A DNA stretch of 64,000 bases from NCBI RefSeq assembly GCF_007991175.1, contig NZ_BJXV01000003.1:1-64000 (forward strand). The letters run 5' to 3'. Below the pieces are notes generated by a model. It ran no database searches. It was not told where the DNA came from and worked only from the letters and a program-made list of their open reading frames with translations. Position numbers and translations under genes: made by a program. This DNA comes from Halovibrio variabilis (GTDB lineage Bacteria; Pseudomonadota; Gammaproteobacteria; Pseudomonadales; Halomonadaceae). This document shows positions 44,023 to 53,442 of this stretch, piece by piece (the first letter of the stretch is position 1; every line of letters starts with the position of its first letter).

Positions 44023-44098
44023 TGGCTCCTCGAGCAGGACTCGAACCTGCGACCCAATGATTAACAGTCATTTGCTCTACCAACTGAGCTATCGAGGA
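44023..44098 (-). tRNA. tRNA-Asn (anticodon GUU), copy 3
   Basis: Identical to copy 2 (acceptor TCCTCGA/TCGAGGA). The three genes are spaced by 68 and 93 bases and probably share a transcript. The gap to miaB (44099-44291) should hold two divergent promoters. Confidence 0.96.
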
Positions 44099-44291
44099 AC
44101 TGCTCAAACACGGTGCGTAGTATACTCATAGAAATGTGGCGGTCAAGTATCGATTCCGCGTCAATGCTAGCCGCCTGTTGGTTGTGTCCGTATAATGCGG
44201 CTATTCACGATAGAGCGGCCGATGGCCTAGCCGCTCGACACTATTACATTCATCCTCGTCCCCCCAGACGACTCATAGATGACAGGTACCG

Positions 44292-45635
44292 ATGGCGAAG
44301 AAGCTCTTCATCAAAACGCACGGCTGCCAAATGAACGAGTACGACTCCTCTCGCATGGCGGATCTGCTCGGCGAATCTCACCAGCTCGAACTCACTGATA
44401 ATGAGCGTGAAGCCGATGTTATTCTGTTAAACACCTGCTCGATTCGCGAAAAGGCGCAGGAAAAAGTGTTTCATCAGCTGGGACGCTGGAAAAAACTCAA
44501 GGACGCCAACCCCAACCTGGTGATTGGCGTAGGTGGCTGCGTGGCCAGCCAGGAAGGCGAAGCCATACGCAAGCGAGCGCCCCATGTGGACATGGTATTC
44601 GGGCCGCAAACCCTCCACCGCGTGCCCTCCATGCTGGATGCCCGTAGCAATAACCAGATTGCCGCCGTGGATGTTACGTTTCCTGAAATCGAAAAGTTCG
44701 ACCACTTGCCCAAGCCCACTTCCGATGGCGCGACGGCGTTCGTGTCGATTATGGAAGGCTGCTCCAAGTACTGCACGTTCTGTGTGGTGCCGTATACCCG
44801 TGGCGAAGAGGTGTCGCGTCCCTTTGAGGCAGTGATGGATGAAGTCATCCACCTTTCCGACCAGGGCGTGCGTGAAGTCAACCTGCTCGGCCAGAACGTC
44901 AACGCCTACCGTGGTGAGAACCAGCTAGGCGATGAGATTGATTTGGCCGAACTGATTGCCTGCGTGGCGGCGGTCGAAGGGATTGATCGTGTTCGTTTCA
45001 CCACGTCCCACCCGGTGGAATTTACCGATAGCCTGGTCGACGCCTTCGCGGATATTCCCGAGCTGGTGAGCCACCTGCACCTGCCGGTGCAATCGGGTTC
45101 AGACCGCATTTTAACCGCCATGAAGCGGGGGCATACCGCGGCCGAGTACATCGAAAAGATGGAGCGCATTCGCGCCAATCGCCCGGATATCAGCTTCTCT
45201 TCCGACTTCATTATCGGCTTCCCAGGCGAGACTGAAGAGGATTTTGAGGCGACGATGGACCTGATTCATCAGATCGGCTTCGATCATTCGTTTAGCTTCG
45301 TTTACTCCGCACGCCCCGGCACCCCCGCCTCTGGCCTGCCGGATGAAACGCCGGAAAGTGTCAAAAAGCAGCGCCTGGCGATTTTACAAGAGCGGATCAT
45401 CCAGCAAACCGCGCAAATTAGCCGCCGCATGGTGGGTAGCACGCAACGCGTACTGGTTAACGGCTTTTCGCCGCGTGACCCCGGCCAGCTCTCCGGGCGC
45501 ACCGAAAATAACCGGGTGGTTAACTTCCGTGCGGCTAATCCCACCGAGCTGATCGGCTACTTTGTCGATGTGGAAATCACCGAGGCATTTCCCAATTCGC
45601 TGCGCGGTGAGCTTGCTTCACCCGAACGCTATTGA
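44292..45635 (+). CDS. miaB: tRNA-2-methylthio-N6-dimethylallyladenosine synthase MiaB
   Basis: 447 residues. Radical-SAM methylthiotransferase that adds a methylthio group to i6A37 of tRNA. N-terminal UPF0004 domain with [15 protein letters not shown] (first Cys of the auxiliary cluster), radical-SAM motif [15 protein letters not shown] (CX3CX2C), then [14 protein letters not shown], and a C-terminal TRAM domain ([20 protein letters not shown]). First of miaB-phoH-ybeY-corC-lnt. Confidence 0.97.
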   Translation: MAKKLFIKTHGCQMNEYDSSRMADLLGESHQLELTDNEREADVILLNTCSIREKAQEKVFHQLGRWKKLKDANPNLVIGVGGCVASQEGEAIRKRAPHVDMVFGPQTLHRVPSMLDARSNNQIAAVDVTFPEIEKFDHLPKPTSDGATAFVSIMEGCSKYCTFCVVPYTRGEEVSRPFEAVMDEVIHLSDQGVREVNLLGQNVNAYRGENQLGDEIDLAELIACVAAVEGIDRVRFTTSHPVEFTDSLVDAFADIPELVSHLHLPVQSGSDRILTAMKRGHTAAEYIEKMERIRANRPDISFSSDFIIGFPGETEEDFEATMDLIHQIGFDHSFSFVYSARPGTPASGLPDETPESVKKQRLAILQERIIQQTAQISRRMVGSTQRVLVNGFSPRDPGQLSGRTENNRVVNFRAANPTELIGYFVDVEITEAFPNSLRGELASPERY

Positions 45636-45720
45636 CCGTTCACTTATCACAGATCATTGCCCCGCTTCAGGTGGGGCAGTAAGCTGAGCGATACACACAC
45701 TAACGCGGGGTTCCCCACTC

Positions 45721-46791
45721 TTGAGCCAGCCAACACCTCAGGCCAATCGCATCATCACCTTAAGCCTTGAACCGAATGATCCGCAGCGCCTTGCTAGCCT
45801 TTGCGGCCAGCAGGACGAGCATTTGAAGCTGATTGAAAGCCGCCTGGACGTGACGCTGCGTAACCGGGGCAATGTCTTTCAGCTTGCCGGCCCTGCCAAC
45901 CGCATCAAAGCAGCCGCCAACGTGTTGGAACACCTCTATCGCGAAACCGCGGCGAGTGAACTTGACGCCGATACGGTGCACCTTTTCCTGCAGGAATCGG
46001 GGCTTGAAGCGCTGGAAGAGGAAGACGACGGCAGCGGCGGCGGCAGTGACGAAGTGATCATGCGCACCCCGCGCACCATGATCAAACCCCGCGGGCTCAA
46101 CCAGCAGCGCTATGTTTCCAGCATCCGCGAGCACGACATCAATTTCGGCATTGGGCCCGCCGGTACGGGTAAAACCTACCTCGCCGTCGCGGCCGCGGTC
46201 GAGGCGCTGAATCAGCAGGAAGTGCGGCGCATTCTGCTCGTGCGCCCGGCGGTTGAAGCGGGTGAAAAGCTTGGCTTCCTGCCCGGCGACCTGGCCCAGA
46301 AAATCGACCCCTACCTGCGCCCGCTTTACGACGCCCTGTACGAGATGATCGGTTTTGAGCAGGTGGCAAAGCTGATTGAGCGCCAGGTGATTGAGATCGC
46401 CCCGCTGGCCTATATGCGCGGCCGGACGCTTAATAATTCCTACATCATTTTGGATGAAAGCCAGAACACCACCCCGGAGCAGATGAAAATGTTCCTGACC
46501 CGGATTGGCTTTGGCTCCACCGCGGTGATTACCGGCGACGTCACCCAGGTCGACCTACCCAAAGGGCAGCGTTCGGGGCTGATTCAAGTGCTCGACGTGT
46601 TGAAAGACACACAAGGCATCGGCGTCACCCACTTTGCCGCCAAAGACGTGGTCCGCCACCCGTTAGTTCAGCGCATTATCGAGGCTTACGATATGTTCGA
46701 GTCTCAACAAGAAGTGGAAGAACGCGCCCAGCGCGAAGCGCGTCAGCAAGAGCGTGATGCGCGCATGCAAGCACGCGAAGGCAGCCGATGA
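45721..46791 (+). CDS. phoH: PhoH-family ATPase
   Basis: 356 residues from a TTG at 45721; no better start is visible. Walker A is [20 protein letters not shown], Walker B region [17 protein letters not shown]. PhoH-like (YbeZ) proteins bind the ribonuclease YbeY, encoded next, and are thought to act in rRNA processing. The final 30 residues are highly charged and helical. Its stop overlaps ybeY by 4 bases (ATGA). Confidence 0.94.
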   Translation: MSQPTPQANRIITLSLEPNDPQRLASLCGQQDEHLKLIESRLDVTLRNRGNVFQLAGPANRIKAAANVLEHLYRETAASELDADTVHLFLQESGLEALEEEDDGSGGGSDEVIMRTPRTMIKPRGLNQQRYVSSIREHDINFGIGPAGTGKTYLAVAAAVEALNQQEVRRILLVRPAVEAGEKLGFLPGDLAQKIDPYLRPLYDALYEMIGFEQVAKLIERQVIEIAPLAYMRGRTLNNSYIILDESQNTTPEQMKMFLTRIGFGSTAVITGDVTQVDLPKGQRSGLIQVLDVLKDTQGIGVTHFAAKDVVRHPLVQRIIEAYDMFESQQEVEERAQREARQQERDARMQAREGSR

Positions 46792-47291
46792 ACGCGAGCA
46801 CGGTTAATACGAGCATGGTTAACTCAAGAATGGTTAATGAGGTCATCGTTGATCGCCAGGCGGCGATCAACGAACCCCAGCTGCCCACGCTTTCACAGCT
46901 CACCCACTGGGTGAGCTGTGTGTTTGCGCATCACCCTGATGATCAGCGCCTTGAAGTGACGATTCGCTTTGTGGATGAGCTTGAGAGCCAGACGCTCAAC
47001 CGCGACTACCGCGACAAAGACAAGACCACTAACGTGCTGTCCTTTCCTTTTGAGAGCCCGCCGGGTGTTGAATTACCGCTACTCGGTGATTTGGTGATTT
47101 GCCACGCCGTTGTCGCCAAGGAAGCCAGCGAGCAAGGCAAGCCGCTTGAGCACCACTACGCCCATATGGTCGTGCATGGCATCTTGCATTTGATGGGCTA
47201 CGATCATATCGATGATCAGGAGGCCGAGGAGATGGAGCAGTTCGAGCGCGAGCTGCTGGCCGAACTGCACATCCCCGACCCCTATTCTTAA
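46788..47291 (+). CDS. ybeY: Endoribonuclease YbeY (rRNA maturation)
   Basis: 167 residues. The zinc site is [11 protein letters not shown] (HxxxHxxxxxH); also [19 protein letters not shown]. YbeY acts in 16S rRNA 3' end maturation and ribosome quality control. The start at 46788 overlaps the phoH stop. The first 20 residues ([20 protein letters not shown]) consist of short repeats from tandem GGTTAA-containing DNA and have no counterpart in the family, so the N-terminus is an addition; an internal start is possible. Confidence 0.95.
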   Translation: MNASTVNTSMVNSRMVNEVIVDRQAAINEPQLPTLSQLTHWVSCVFAHHPDDQRLEVTIRFVDELESQTLNRDYRDKDKTTNVLSFPFESPPGVELPLLGDLVICHAVVAKEASEQGKPLEHHYAHMVVHGILHLMGYDHIDDQEAEEMEQFERELLAELHIPDPYS

Positions 47292-47295
47292 CGTT

Positions 47296-47397
47296 ATGCT
47301 TAAAATCATTCTTAAAATCATGCTGACAATTACGCTGAAAACATTGGCACCTCAAACGCTACGCCTGCGACTAATAGCGATGATGACTAAATGCTGA
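47296..47397 (+). other. Short repetitive frame behind ybeY, 33 codons
   Basis: ATG CTT AAA ATC ATT and similar units code for MLKIILKIMLTITLKTLA and a basic tail. The DNA is a set of about 12-15-base imperfect repeats. It begins 5 bases behind the ybeY stop. Probably noncoding repeat expansion; a small amphipathic peptide is only possible. Confidence 0.2.
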
Positions 47398-47540
47398 GCG
47401 TCTTTATTATCTAATCACGGGTGCGTTAAATCGTGTAGCAACTAATCTGGTAACATCCACTGCTTGAATGATAAAACGGCTACCTGACGACGTAGTCAAC
47501 AAGATGGTAACTGTCCGCCCGCAAACGAGAGATTTGACGC

Positions 47541-48440
47541 ATGAGCGAAGACCGATCGAGCAACCCTAATCAAAAATCCTGGCTCGAGAAACTCTTTGGC
47601 GCCCTTTCCGGAGACAATGACGAACCCAGCTCGCGGGACGAGCTGCTGACGTTTTTACGCCATACCGCAGGGAAATTAAAGCTGGATCAGGACGCCATCA
47701 TGATCATCGAAGGCGCACTGGACATCAGCGACCAGCAGGTACGGGAGGTGCTGATTCCCCGCTCACAGGTCTCGGCCATCGCACTAGACCAAACCAGCGA
47801 CGGCTACCTGCCGCTTATTCAGGAAACCGGCCACTCGCGCTACCCGGTGATCGGCGAAAACCTGGATGATATTAAAGGCATTCTACTGGTAAAAGATTTA
47901 CTCCCACTGCTTTCCCAAACCCAGGCCCAGCGCGATGCCTTTAAACTCGATGACATCCTGCGCCCGGCAATGTTTATTCCTGAATCAAAACGTCTTAACA
48001 GCCTGCTCAAAGAATTTCGCGATACCCATAACCACATGGCCATTGTCGTCGATGAATACGGCGGCACCGCGGGCATTATTACGATCGAAGACATCCTTGA
48101 GCAAATCGTCGGCGACATCGAAGACGAGCACGATACCGACGAAGAAGACGATATCCGCGAAATGGAGAATGACCATTACGCCATTCGTGCGCTGACCCCT
48201 ATCGAAGACTTCAACGAACGCTTTAACACCGAGTTTTCTGATGATGAGTTCGATACCGTTGGCGGCCTGGTGATGCAGCAGTTCGGTCACTTACCTCGGC
48301 GTGGCGAACATACCGTGCTGGGCGGCTGGCGATTTGTGATTCTCAACGCCGATACGCGCCGCATCCGGCTACTCGAAGCCTATCGCGACAGTCGTCGTGA
48401 TGACGAAGAGGATGACGATCAGGAGAACAAGCCCGACTAG
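47541..48440 (+). CDS. corC: CorC/HlyC-family protein with CBS pair
   Basis: 299 residues. After an N-terminal segment with VREVLIPRSQVSAIALDQT, two CBS domains (about 70-195) are followed by a CorC_HlyC domain (about 210-290, FNERFNTEFSDDEFDTVGG). It has no DUF21 membrane part, so it is the soluble CorC form that takes part in magnesium and cobalt homeostasis. Between ybeY and lnt, as in other gammaproteobacteria. The acidic C-terminus (DDEEDDDQENK) is an extension. Confidence 0.94.
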   Translation: MSEDRSSNPNQKSWLEKLFGALSGDNDEPSSRDELLTFLRHTAGKLKLDQDAIMIIEGALDISDQQVREVLIPRSQVSAIALDQTSDGYLPLIQETGHSRYPVIGENLDDIKGILLVKDLLPLLSQTQAQRDAFKLDDILRPAMFIPESKRLNSLLKEFRDTHNHMAIVVDEYGGTAGIITIEDILEQIVGDIEDEHDTDEEDDIREMENDHYAIRALTPIEDFNERFNTEFSDDEFDTVGGLVMQQFGHLPRRGEHTVLGGWRFVILNADTRRIRLLEAYRDSRRDDEEDDDQENKPD

Positions 48441-48499
48441 CCGCTGGCTGTCACCGCGCTATCCACTTCCTCGCTCCTTACCGTCAATAGGTTATCGCT

Positions 48500-49981
48500 A
48501 TGGGTTCCCCCCCCGCGTTTTTGTTACAGCTGCTTGCCGCTTTGGTGGCAGGCGGCTTCACCACCTTAACCGCCTCCCCGTTTGAGCTTTGGTGGCTGGG
48601 CCCGGTGGCGATGGGTTTGCTGTATGTTGGCCTGCACACGTTAACCCCCGCCCAAGCGGCGCTAAAAGGCTGGCTGTATGGCGTGGCGCTGTTCGCCAGT
48701 GGCGCTTCCTGGGTCTATGTGTCCATTCACGACTATGGCTATACCGGCGTTCCATTAGCGGTCTTTCTCACCGCCCTTTTCGTCACCGTTCTGGCGCTAT
48801 TCTTTGCTGGCACCTTTTGGCTTTACCGGCGCTTCACCTCTGCCCGGCTTGCGTTTATCAGCTTTGCTGGCGCCTGGGTATTGGGCGAGGTGCTGCGCAC
48901 CTACCTGTTTACCGGCTTTCCCTGGCTGCTGCTGGGGTCTGGTTACGTGGACTCGCCACTGGCCGCCTGGGCGCCCCTAGGCGGGGTCTACCTGCTCTCA
49001 CTGCTGGTAGCGCTAAGTGGCGCACTCGGCGCTGAACTATTGCTGCGCCGCCACTGGTGGGCGCTCGCCCCTCTCGCGGCTATTTGGCTGATTCCGTTGG
49101 CGCTTCCCCAGCAGTGGACCACGCCGGCGGATGAACCCACCCGCGTCGCCCTACTGCAAGGCAACCTGCCGCAGCTGGCAAAGTGGACACCGGAAGGCCA
49201 GCGCCAGGCCGCCAATACCTACAGCGACCTCACCCGCGAAGTAGCCGATGACGTCGACCTAATCGTATGGCCAGAAACCGCCCTGCCCATGATGGAAACT
49301 CAAGCCCGCCCGGTACTTGAGCGCGTGCAAGCTAACCTGCCGCCCGAGGTTGCCCTGCTAACCGGTATCGTTCAGCGCGATGAAGAAGAACGCTACTTCA
49401 ATAGTATGATTGGCGTGGGCAATGTAACGGGCAGCTACCAAAAAGAACACCTGGTGCCTTTTGGTGAGTACCTGCCGCTAGAGAGCGTGCTACGCGGGGC
49501 GATTAATTTTTTTGATTTACCCATGTCGACCTTTACCCAAGGCGAGCACGAGCAAACGCCCATGCAAGCCGCCGGGGTTAACATTGGCAATGCGATCTGC
49601 TACGAAATTATTTACCCACAGCTGGTCGCCCGCCGCGCTCAAGATAGCGGCGTTATCATTACGGTGTCCAACGACACCTGGTTTGGGGCTTCAATTGGCC
49701 CCCACCAGCATCTGCAGATGGCCCGCCTGCGCGCGCTAGAGAACGGCCGCTATGTGGTCCGCGCCACCAGCAACGGCATTACCGCGATTATTGATGCAAA
49801 TGGTCGCATTGTTGAACGTGCGCCGCAGTTTGCAACCACAACGCTCACCGGCGAATTCTATGCGATGGACGGCTTAACGCCTTTTACCCGCTTGGGTAGC
49901 TGGCCCGCTTGGTTGCTGGCAGGCTTGATGCTATTGCCCGGGGTGGTGGCAGCCAAAACTACGCGCCAGGCGCGAAGCTGA
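48500..49981 (+). CDS. lnt: Apolipoprotein N-acyltransferase
   Basis: 493 residues. Adds the third acyl chain to the N-terminal Cys of lipoproteins in the inner membrane. About six membrane helices in the first 210 residues, then the nitrilase-like domain with IVWPETALPM (Glu), GSYQKEHLVPFGEYLPL (Lys) and GNAICYEIIYP (Cys); a last helix ends the protein. The stop is followed at once by a 15-base tandem duplication. Confidence 0.96.
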   Translation: MGSPPAFLLQLLAALVAGGFTTLTASPFELWWLGPVAMGLLYVGLHTLTPAQAALKGWLYGVALFASGASWVYVSIHDYGYTGVPLAVFLTALFVTVLALFFAGTFWLYRRFTSARLAFISFAGAWVLGEVLRTYLFTGFPWLLLGSGYVDSPLAAWAPLGGVYLLSLLVALSGALGAELLLRRHWWALAPLAAIWLIPLALPQQWTTPADEPTRVALLQGNLPQLAKWTPEGQRQAANTYSDLTREVADDVDLIVWPETALPMMETQARPVLERVQANLPPEVALLTGIVQRDEEERYFNSMIGVGNVTGSYQKEHLVPFGEYLPLESVLRGAINFFDLPMSTFTQGEHEQTPMQAAGVNIGNAICYEIIYPQLVARRAQDSGVIITVSNDTWFGASIGPHQHLQMARLRALENGRYVVRATSNGITAIIDANGRIVERAPQFATTTLTGEFYAMDGLTPFTRLGSWPAWLLAGLMLLPGVVAAKTTRQARS

Positions 49982-50011
49982 AATGCCATAGGTGCTAATG
50001 CCATAGGTGCT
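49982..50011. repeat. 15-bp perfect tandem duplication right behind the lnt stop
   Basis: AATGCCATAGGTGCT occurs twice in a row, beginning at the base after the TGA of lnt. Confidence 0.9.
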
Positions 50012-50050
50012 AAAGCGACTACCTAGAAAAATGGCCCAATTCTGCTAGAA

Positions 50051-50090
50051 AAACGGCCCGAGTCCTGAAAAGGACTCGGGCCGTTTTGTT
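50051..50090. terminator. Bidirectional terminator between lnt and the alcohol dehydrogenase
   Basis: AAACGGCCCGAGTCCT (50051-50066), GAAA, AGGACTCGGGCCGTTT (50071-50086), then TTGTTTT. A second hairpin AGCTAGCCAC/GTGGCTAGCT lies at 50098-50125. Placed between two convergent genes. Confidence 0.92.
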
Positions 50091-50146
50091 TTACTCAAGC
50101 TAGCCACCTATCTGAGTGGCTAGCTAGGTAGCTAGCAATCCGTCAT

Positions 50147-51208
50147 TTAGGCAGCGGTGTCTTTCAGCGTTGCCATATCAATCACAAAGCGATAGCGTAC
50201 ATCGCCTTTCTCCATGCGCTCAAAGCCTTCATTGATCTTGTTGATATCGAGCATCTCGATATCGCAGGTAATGCCTTGATCAGCGCAGAGATTGAGCAGC
50301 TCTTCGGTTTCAGCAATGCCACCAATCAGCGAACCGGCAACTACGCGACGCTTGAAGACCAGATTAAACGCTTCAATGGCGGGCTCAATGGGCTCAAGCA
50401 GACCGACAATGATGTGCGTACCGTCATACTTCAGCGACGCTAGGTAGGGGTTAAGATCGTGTTGGACGGGCACCGTGTCGAGCATGAAGTCGAAGGTTTC
50501 AGCCACTGCATCCATCTGCGCCTGATCGCTGGAAACGACGACATGGTCGGCACCGTTACGCTTAGCTTCTTCAACTTTGGCGTCGGAGCGGGTGAATAGC
50601 GTGACTTCGGCACCCAGCGCTTTGGCCAGTTTAACGCCCATATGGCCTAGACCGCCCATGCCGATCACACCCACTTTATGGCCTTTACCCACGCCGTGAT
50701 GCTTGAGGGGCGAATAGGTCGTCACACCGGCGCAGAGAATCGGCGCTGCCGAGGCGAGATCGATGCCATCAGGCATCTGCAGCACAAAGTGTTCGCTTAC
50801 CACGATAGAGTCGGAGTAACCGCCCTGGGTCATGGTGCCGTCTTGGCGATCGTCACTGCCATAGGTCATGGTAAAACCTTCCAGGCAGTACTGCTCTACG
50901 CCATCTTTACAGGCGGCACAGGTACGGCATGAGTCAACCATGCAACCAACGCCTACCATGTCACCGGCTTTAAAGCGCGATACTTTGTCACCGACAGCGG
51001 TTACCCGGCCGACAATTTCATGGCCAGGCACTAGCGGGTACCGGCTCATGCCCCAGTCATTGCGCGCAAAGTGAAGGTCGCTGTGGCAGACGCCGCAGTA
51101 GAGAATCTCAATGGCGACGTCATCGGGGCGTGGCTGACGACGGTCAAAGGTAAACGGTGCTAACGGCTTGTCGCCGGCAAAGGCTGCGTAGGATTTTGCT
51201 TGGCTCAT
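50147..51208 (-). CDS. NADP-dependent alcohol dehydrogenase (YahK/AdhC-like)
   Basis: 353 residues from the ATG at 51208. Zinc MDR enzyme: CGVCHSDLHFARNDWG (catalytic Cys), YPLVPGHEIVGRVTAVG (His-Glu), four Cys of the structural zinc in VDSCRTCAACKDGVEQYC, and the nucleotide loop KVGVIGMGGLGHMGVKLAKA. Close to the cinnamyl-alcohol/aldehyde reductases of the YahK type that reduce aldehydes with NADPH. It is divergent from an AraC-family gene, likely its regulator. AAGGAGCCCC precedes the ATG. Confidence 0.93.
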   Translation of the reverse strand: MSQAKSYAAFAGDKPLAPFTFDRRQPRPDDVAIEILYCGVCHSDLHFARNDWGMSRYPLVPGHEIVGRVTAVGDKVSRFKAGDMVGVGCMVDSCRTCAACKDGVEQYCLEGFTMTYGSDDRQDGTMTQGGYSDSIVVSEHFVLQMPDGIDLASAAPILCAGVTTYSPLKHHGVGKGHKVGVIGMGGLGHMGVKLAKALGAEVTLFTRSDAKVEEAKRNGADHVVVSSDQAQMDAVAETFDFMLDTVPVQHDLNPYLASLKYDGTHIIVGLLEPIEPAIEAFNLVFKRRVVAGSLIGGIAETEELLNLCADQGITCDIEMLDINKINEGFERMEKGDVRYRFVIDMATLKDTAA

Positions 51209-51440
51209 CAATGGGGCTCCTTGTCTTCAATATAAACAATCATTCCCCGCGTACGAGGTATGCCAACAGTATTGGCCTAATCGGCAGGGATAGCGATGAA
51301 CGAAGCTCCGATATTTTTGCCTATTAATCCAGACCAATGTAATAAAATAACAAAAATAGCGATAAAAACGTCATAATTATGTAATCACGATTAAAATAGT
51401 AAACTAACCAGCAAGGCAGTACCCGTTACGCTGCTTCGCC

Positions 51441-51470
51441 ATTCGCTATTCGCTATTCGCTATTCGCTAT
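51441..51470. repeat. Heptanucleotide repeat upstream of the AraC gene
   Basis: ATTCGCT four times plus ATT, ending 15 bases before the ATG at 51485. AAGAGAG (ribosome-binding site) follows at once. Slipped-strand changes of this array would alter the spacing between promoter and start. Confidence 0.9.
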
Positions 51471-51484
51471 TAAGAGAGTCAACC

Positions 51485-52378
51485 ATGGTTTCCACTGCTC
51501 AGGCTGGCAATGCGCTGGCGGATGTTATCAAATCCCGCGTCGCGGTCGACGGCATGACGCCAACCCCGCTATATGGCGTATCGTTGCTTTGCTTAAGCCG
51601 CCACCAGGTACGTACGCCACTGCTCTACGAACCGAGCCTGATCATCATTGCGCAGGGGCAAAAAGTAGGCTATCTGGGTGATCGCGAAATTCATTACGAC
51701 CCCGGTCATTATCTGGTCCAAACGCTGCCGCTGCCCTTTGAGTGCGAAACTCACGGCTCCCCCACTGCCCCTCTGCTGGGTATATCGATACGGCTGGATC
51801 CGGCGCTGTTAAGCGAGATGGTCACGGCAATGGGTCATCTTGGCCACCACGCCCAGGCACCTCTGCCGATGGCCGCAGTGGCGATGACCAACGGCATGCA
51901 GGACGCGGTCCTGCGTTTGGCCCACTCGCTGCACGATACGGTAGAGTGCAGCACCATGGGCAATGCGCGTATTCGCGATGTGGTATTTGAAGCATTGAAA
52001 GGCGAGCAAGGCCCCGCGTTACAGGCGCTGGTAACGGGACACGGTAACTACTCACGCATCGTGCAGGCGCTTTCTAAGCTGCATGCTAACTTTGCCGATG
52101 ACTTTAGCGTGGAACAGCTCGCCCAACAGGCGAACATGAGTGCGTCTACGTTTCATCAGCACTTTAAGCAGATCACCCGCTCCTCGCCGGCCCAGTACTT
52201 AAAACGGCTACGCCTGATCAAAGCGCAGCAGTTGCTGCTGCAGGATAACCATAACGTCAATCAGGCCGCTGCAGCGGTGGGTTACCGCAGCGTGCCGCAG
52301 TTTAGCCGCGACTATAAACGCTACTTTGGTGAGCCGCCGCTACAGCACCGGCGTAAAGAGCAGGCCTTACGGGCCTAA
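51485..52378 (+). CDS. AraC-family transcriptional regulator
   Basis: 297 residues. The N-terminal part (about 10-170, with EPSLIIIAQGQKVGYLGDRE) is the AraC_N (PF06719-type) domain; the last 100 residues carry two helix-turn-helix units (SVEQLAQQANMSASTFHQHF and NVNQAAAAVGYRSVPQFSRD). This kind often controls an adjacent divergent oxidoreductase gene, here the alcohol dehydrogenase. The gap 51209-51484 contains AT-rich promoter sequence and the heptanucleotide repeat. Confidence 0.9.
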   Translation: MVSTAQAGNALADVIKSRVAVDGMTPTPLYGVSLLCLSRHQVRTPLLYEPSLIIIAQGQKVGYLGDREIHYDPGHYLVQTLPLPFECETHGSPTAPLLGISIRLDPALLSEMVTAMGHLGHHAQAPLPMAAVAMTNGMQDAVLRLAHSLHDTVECSTMGNARIRDVVFEALKGEQGPALQALVTGHGNYSRIVQALSKLHANFADDFSVEQLAQQANMSASTFHQHFKQITRSSPAQYLKRLRLIKAQQLLLQDNHNVNQAAAAVGYRSVPQFSRDYKRYFGEPPLQHRRKEQALRA

Positions 52379-52418
52379 CCTACTCCTTGGCAACGTTTAT
52401 GTCGCAGCGTTTATTTTT

Positions 52419-52531
52419 GGCTCTTCGTCACTCAGTGTGGAGTTATCTCCGCTAGGCAGATAACTAAAGCTCCCTCCCACCATATAGATAGCTTAGCGGT
52501 TTCACTCTGAAACATGAGGCACTAAATAGCG
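52419..52531. repeat. Dispersed repeat, copy B (unsplit)
   Basis: 113 bases that match the two halves of copy A (21962-22010 and 22139-22221) with few changes. It contains GATAACTAAAGCTCCCTCCC and two GTTTC/GAAAC pieces. It lies between the convergent AraC gene (ends 52378) and the VOC gene (ends 52568). Confidence 0.85.
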
Positions 52532-52567
52532 AATGAATAATAAATCCACATGAAACGACTAAGTGCC

Positions 52568-52993
52568 TTATTTTGCGAACACCTGGCCCATGCCTTTAAA
52601 CGCTTTGAACTCCAACGCATTCCCGCATGGGTCGAGTAGGAACATAGTGGCCTGCTCGCCAACTTCGCCCTTAAAGCGAACATACGGTTCAATGACAAAC
52701 TGTATGTCCCGCGCTTTCAAACGCTCGGCTAGCGCTTCCCAATCTTCCCAGGCTAAAATCACGCCAAAGTGCGGGACAGGCACGTCGTGCCCATCCACAG
52801 GATTGGAGTGGGCGTTGGCCTGGCCAGGCGTTTTTGGTTGCTCATGAATCACCAGCTGATGGCCGAAGAAATTGAAGTCGACCCACTGTTCACTGGAACG
52901 CCCCTCTTCCAAGCCAAACACATCGTTATAAAACGCCCGTGCCAGGGCCAGATCGTCAACGGGAATCGCTAAATGGAAAGGTGAAAGGCTCAT
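52568..52993 (-). CDS. VOC-family protein (glyoxalase/dioxygenase fold)
   Basis: 141 residues. The two beta-alpha-beta-beta-beta modules begin PFHLAIPVDDLALARAFYND and HFGVILAWEDWEALAERLKA. The metal ligands would be His in FHLAIP, His in VPHFGV, and Glu in CGNALEFKAF; all are present. Function unknown; some relatives are lyases or dioxygenases. AAGGAGAAGACCGAT precedes the ATG. Confidence 0.88.
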   Translation of the reverse strand: MSLSPFHLAIPVDDLALARAFYNDVFGLEEGRSSEQWVDFNFFGHQLVIHEQPKTPGQANAHSNPVDGHDVPVPHFGVILAWEDWEALAERLKARDIQFVIEPYVRFKGEVGEQATMFLLDPCGNALEFKAFKGMGQVFAK

Positions 52994-53208
52994 ATCGGTC
53001 TTCTCCTTGCTTGAATTGATAAGGTGGTGAGTATTTTATGCTACCACGCGGTATTTGCCATAGGCTGTGTTCAGCATAGGTGGGCTATGTTCAACACATA
53101 GGTGACGCCGCCTTGGAGCCCAGCAATCGCTTAGCTTATCAGCACTGGCCAGTAGGCGATTTGGTCATCGTGTTACAGCGTTACGGCAACATCAAAGGAG
53201 CAACAGCC

Positions 53209-53442
53209 ATGCAACCAGAGGATTTGGAAAAGCTAGTGACTCGCACTATGCCCTTTGGCAAGTACGAAGGGCGCCTTATCGCCGATCTTCCCGGCCCCTA
53301 CTTAAACTGGTTTGCGCGTGAGGGGTTTCCTGCCGGAGAGATTGGCCATTTGCTGCATTTAATGCACGAAATTGATCACAACGGGCTAGGCTCACTGCTG
53401 GACCCGCTGCGAAAGCCACCTGGCCAGCGTGGCGAAGCTTAA
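53209..53442 (+). CDS. DUF3820 family protein
   Basis: 77 residues from the ATG at 53209 with AAAGGAG nine bases upstream. Conserved MPFGKYEGRLIADLPGPYLN followed by WFAREGFPAGEIG is the DUF3820 pattern (MPFGKYKGxxLxDLPxxYLxWL). Function unknown; a quorum-sensing regulated relative exists in Vibrio and a nucleic acid role has been suggested. The frame extends to 53080, but those residues lack family match. It overlaps the convergent gene by 4 bases. Confidence 0.9.
   Translation: MQPEDLEKLVTRTMPFGKYEGRLIADLPGPYLNWFAREGFPAGEIGHLLHLMHEIDHNGLGSLLDPLRKPPGQRGEA

Noticed and set aside
44113..44334. 73-codon frame before miaB
   Set aside because: Runs through the miaB promoter and start in another frame; no ribosome site or conserved residues.
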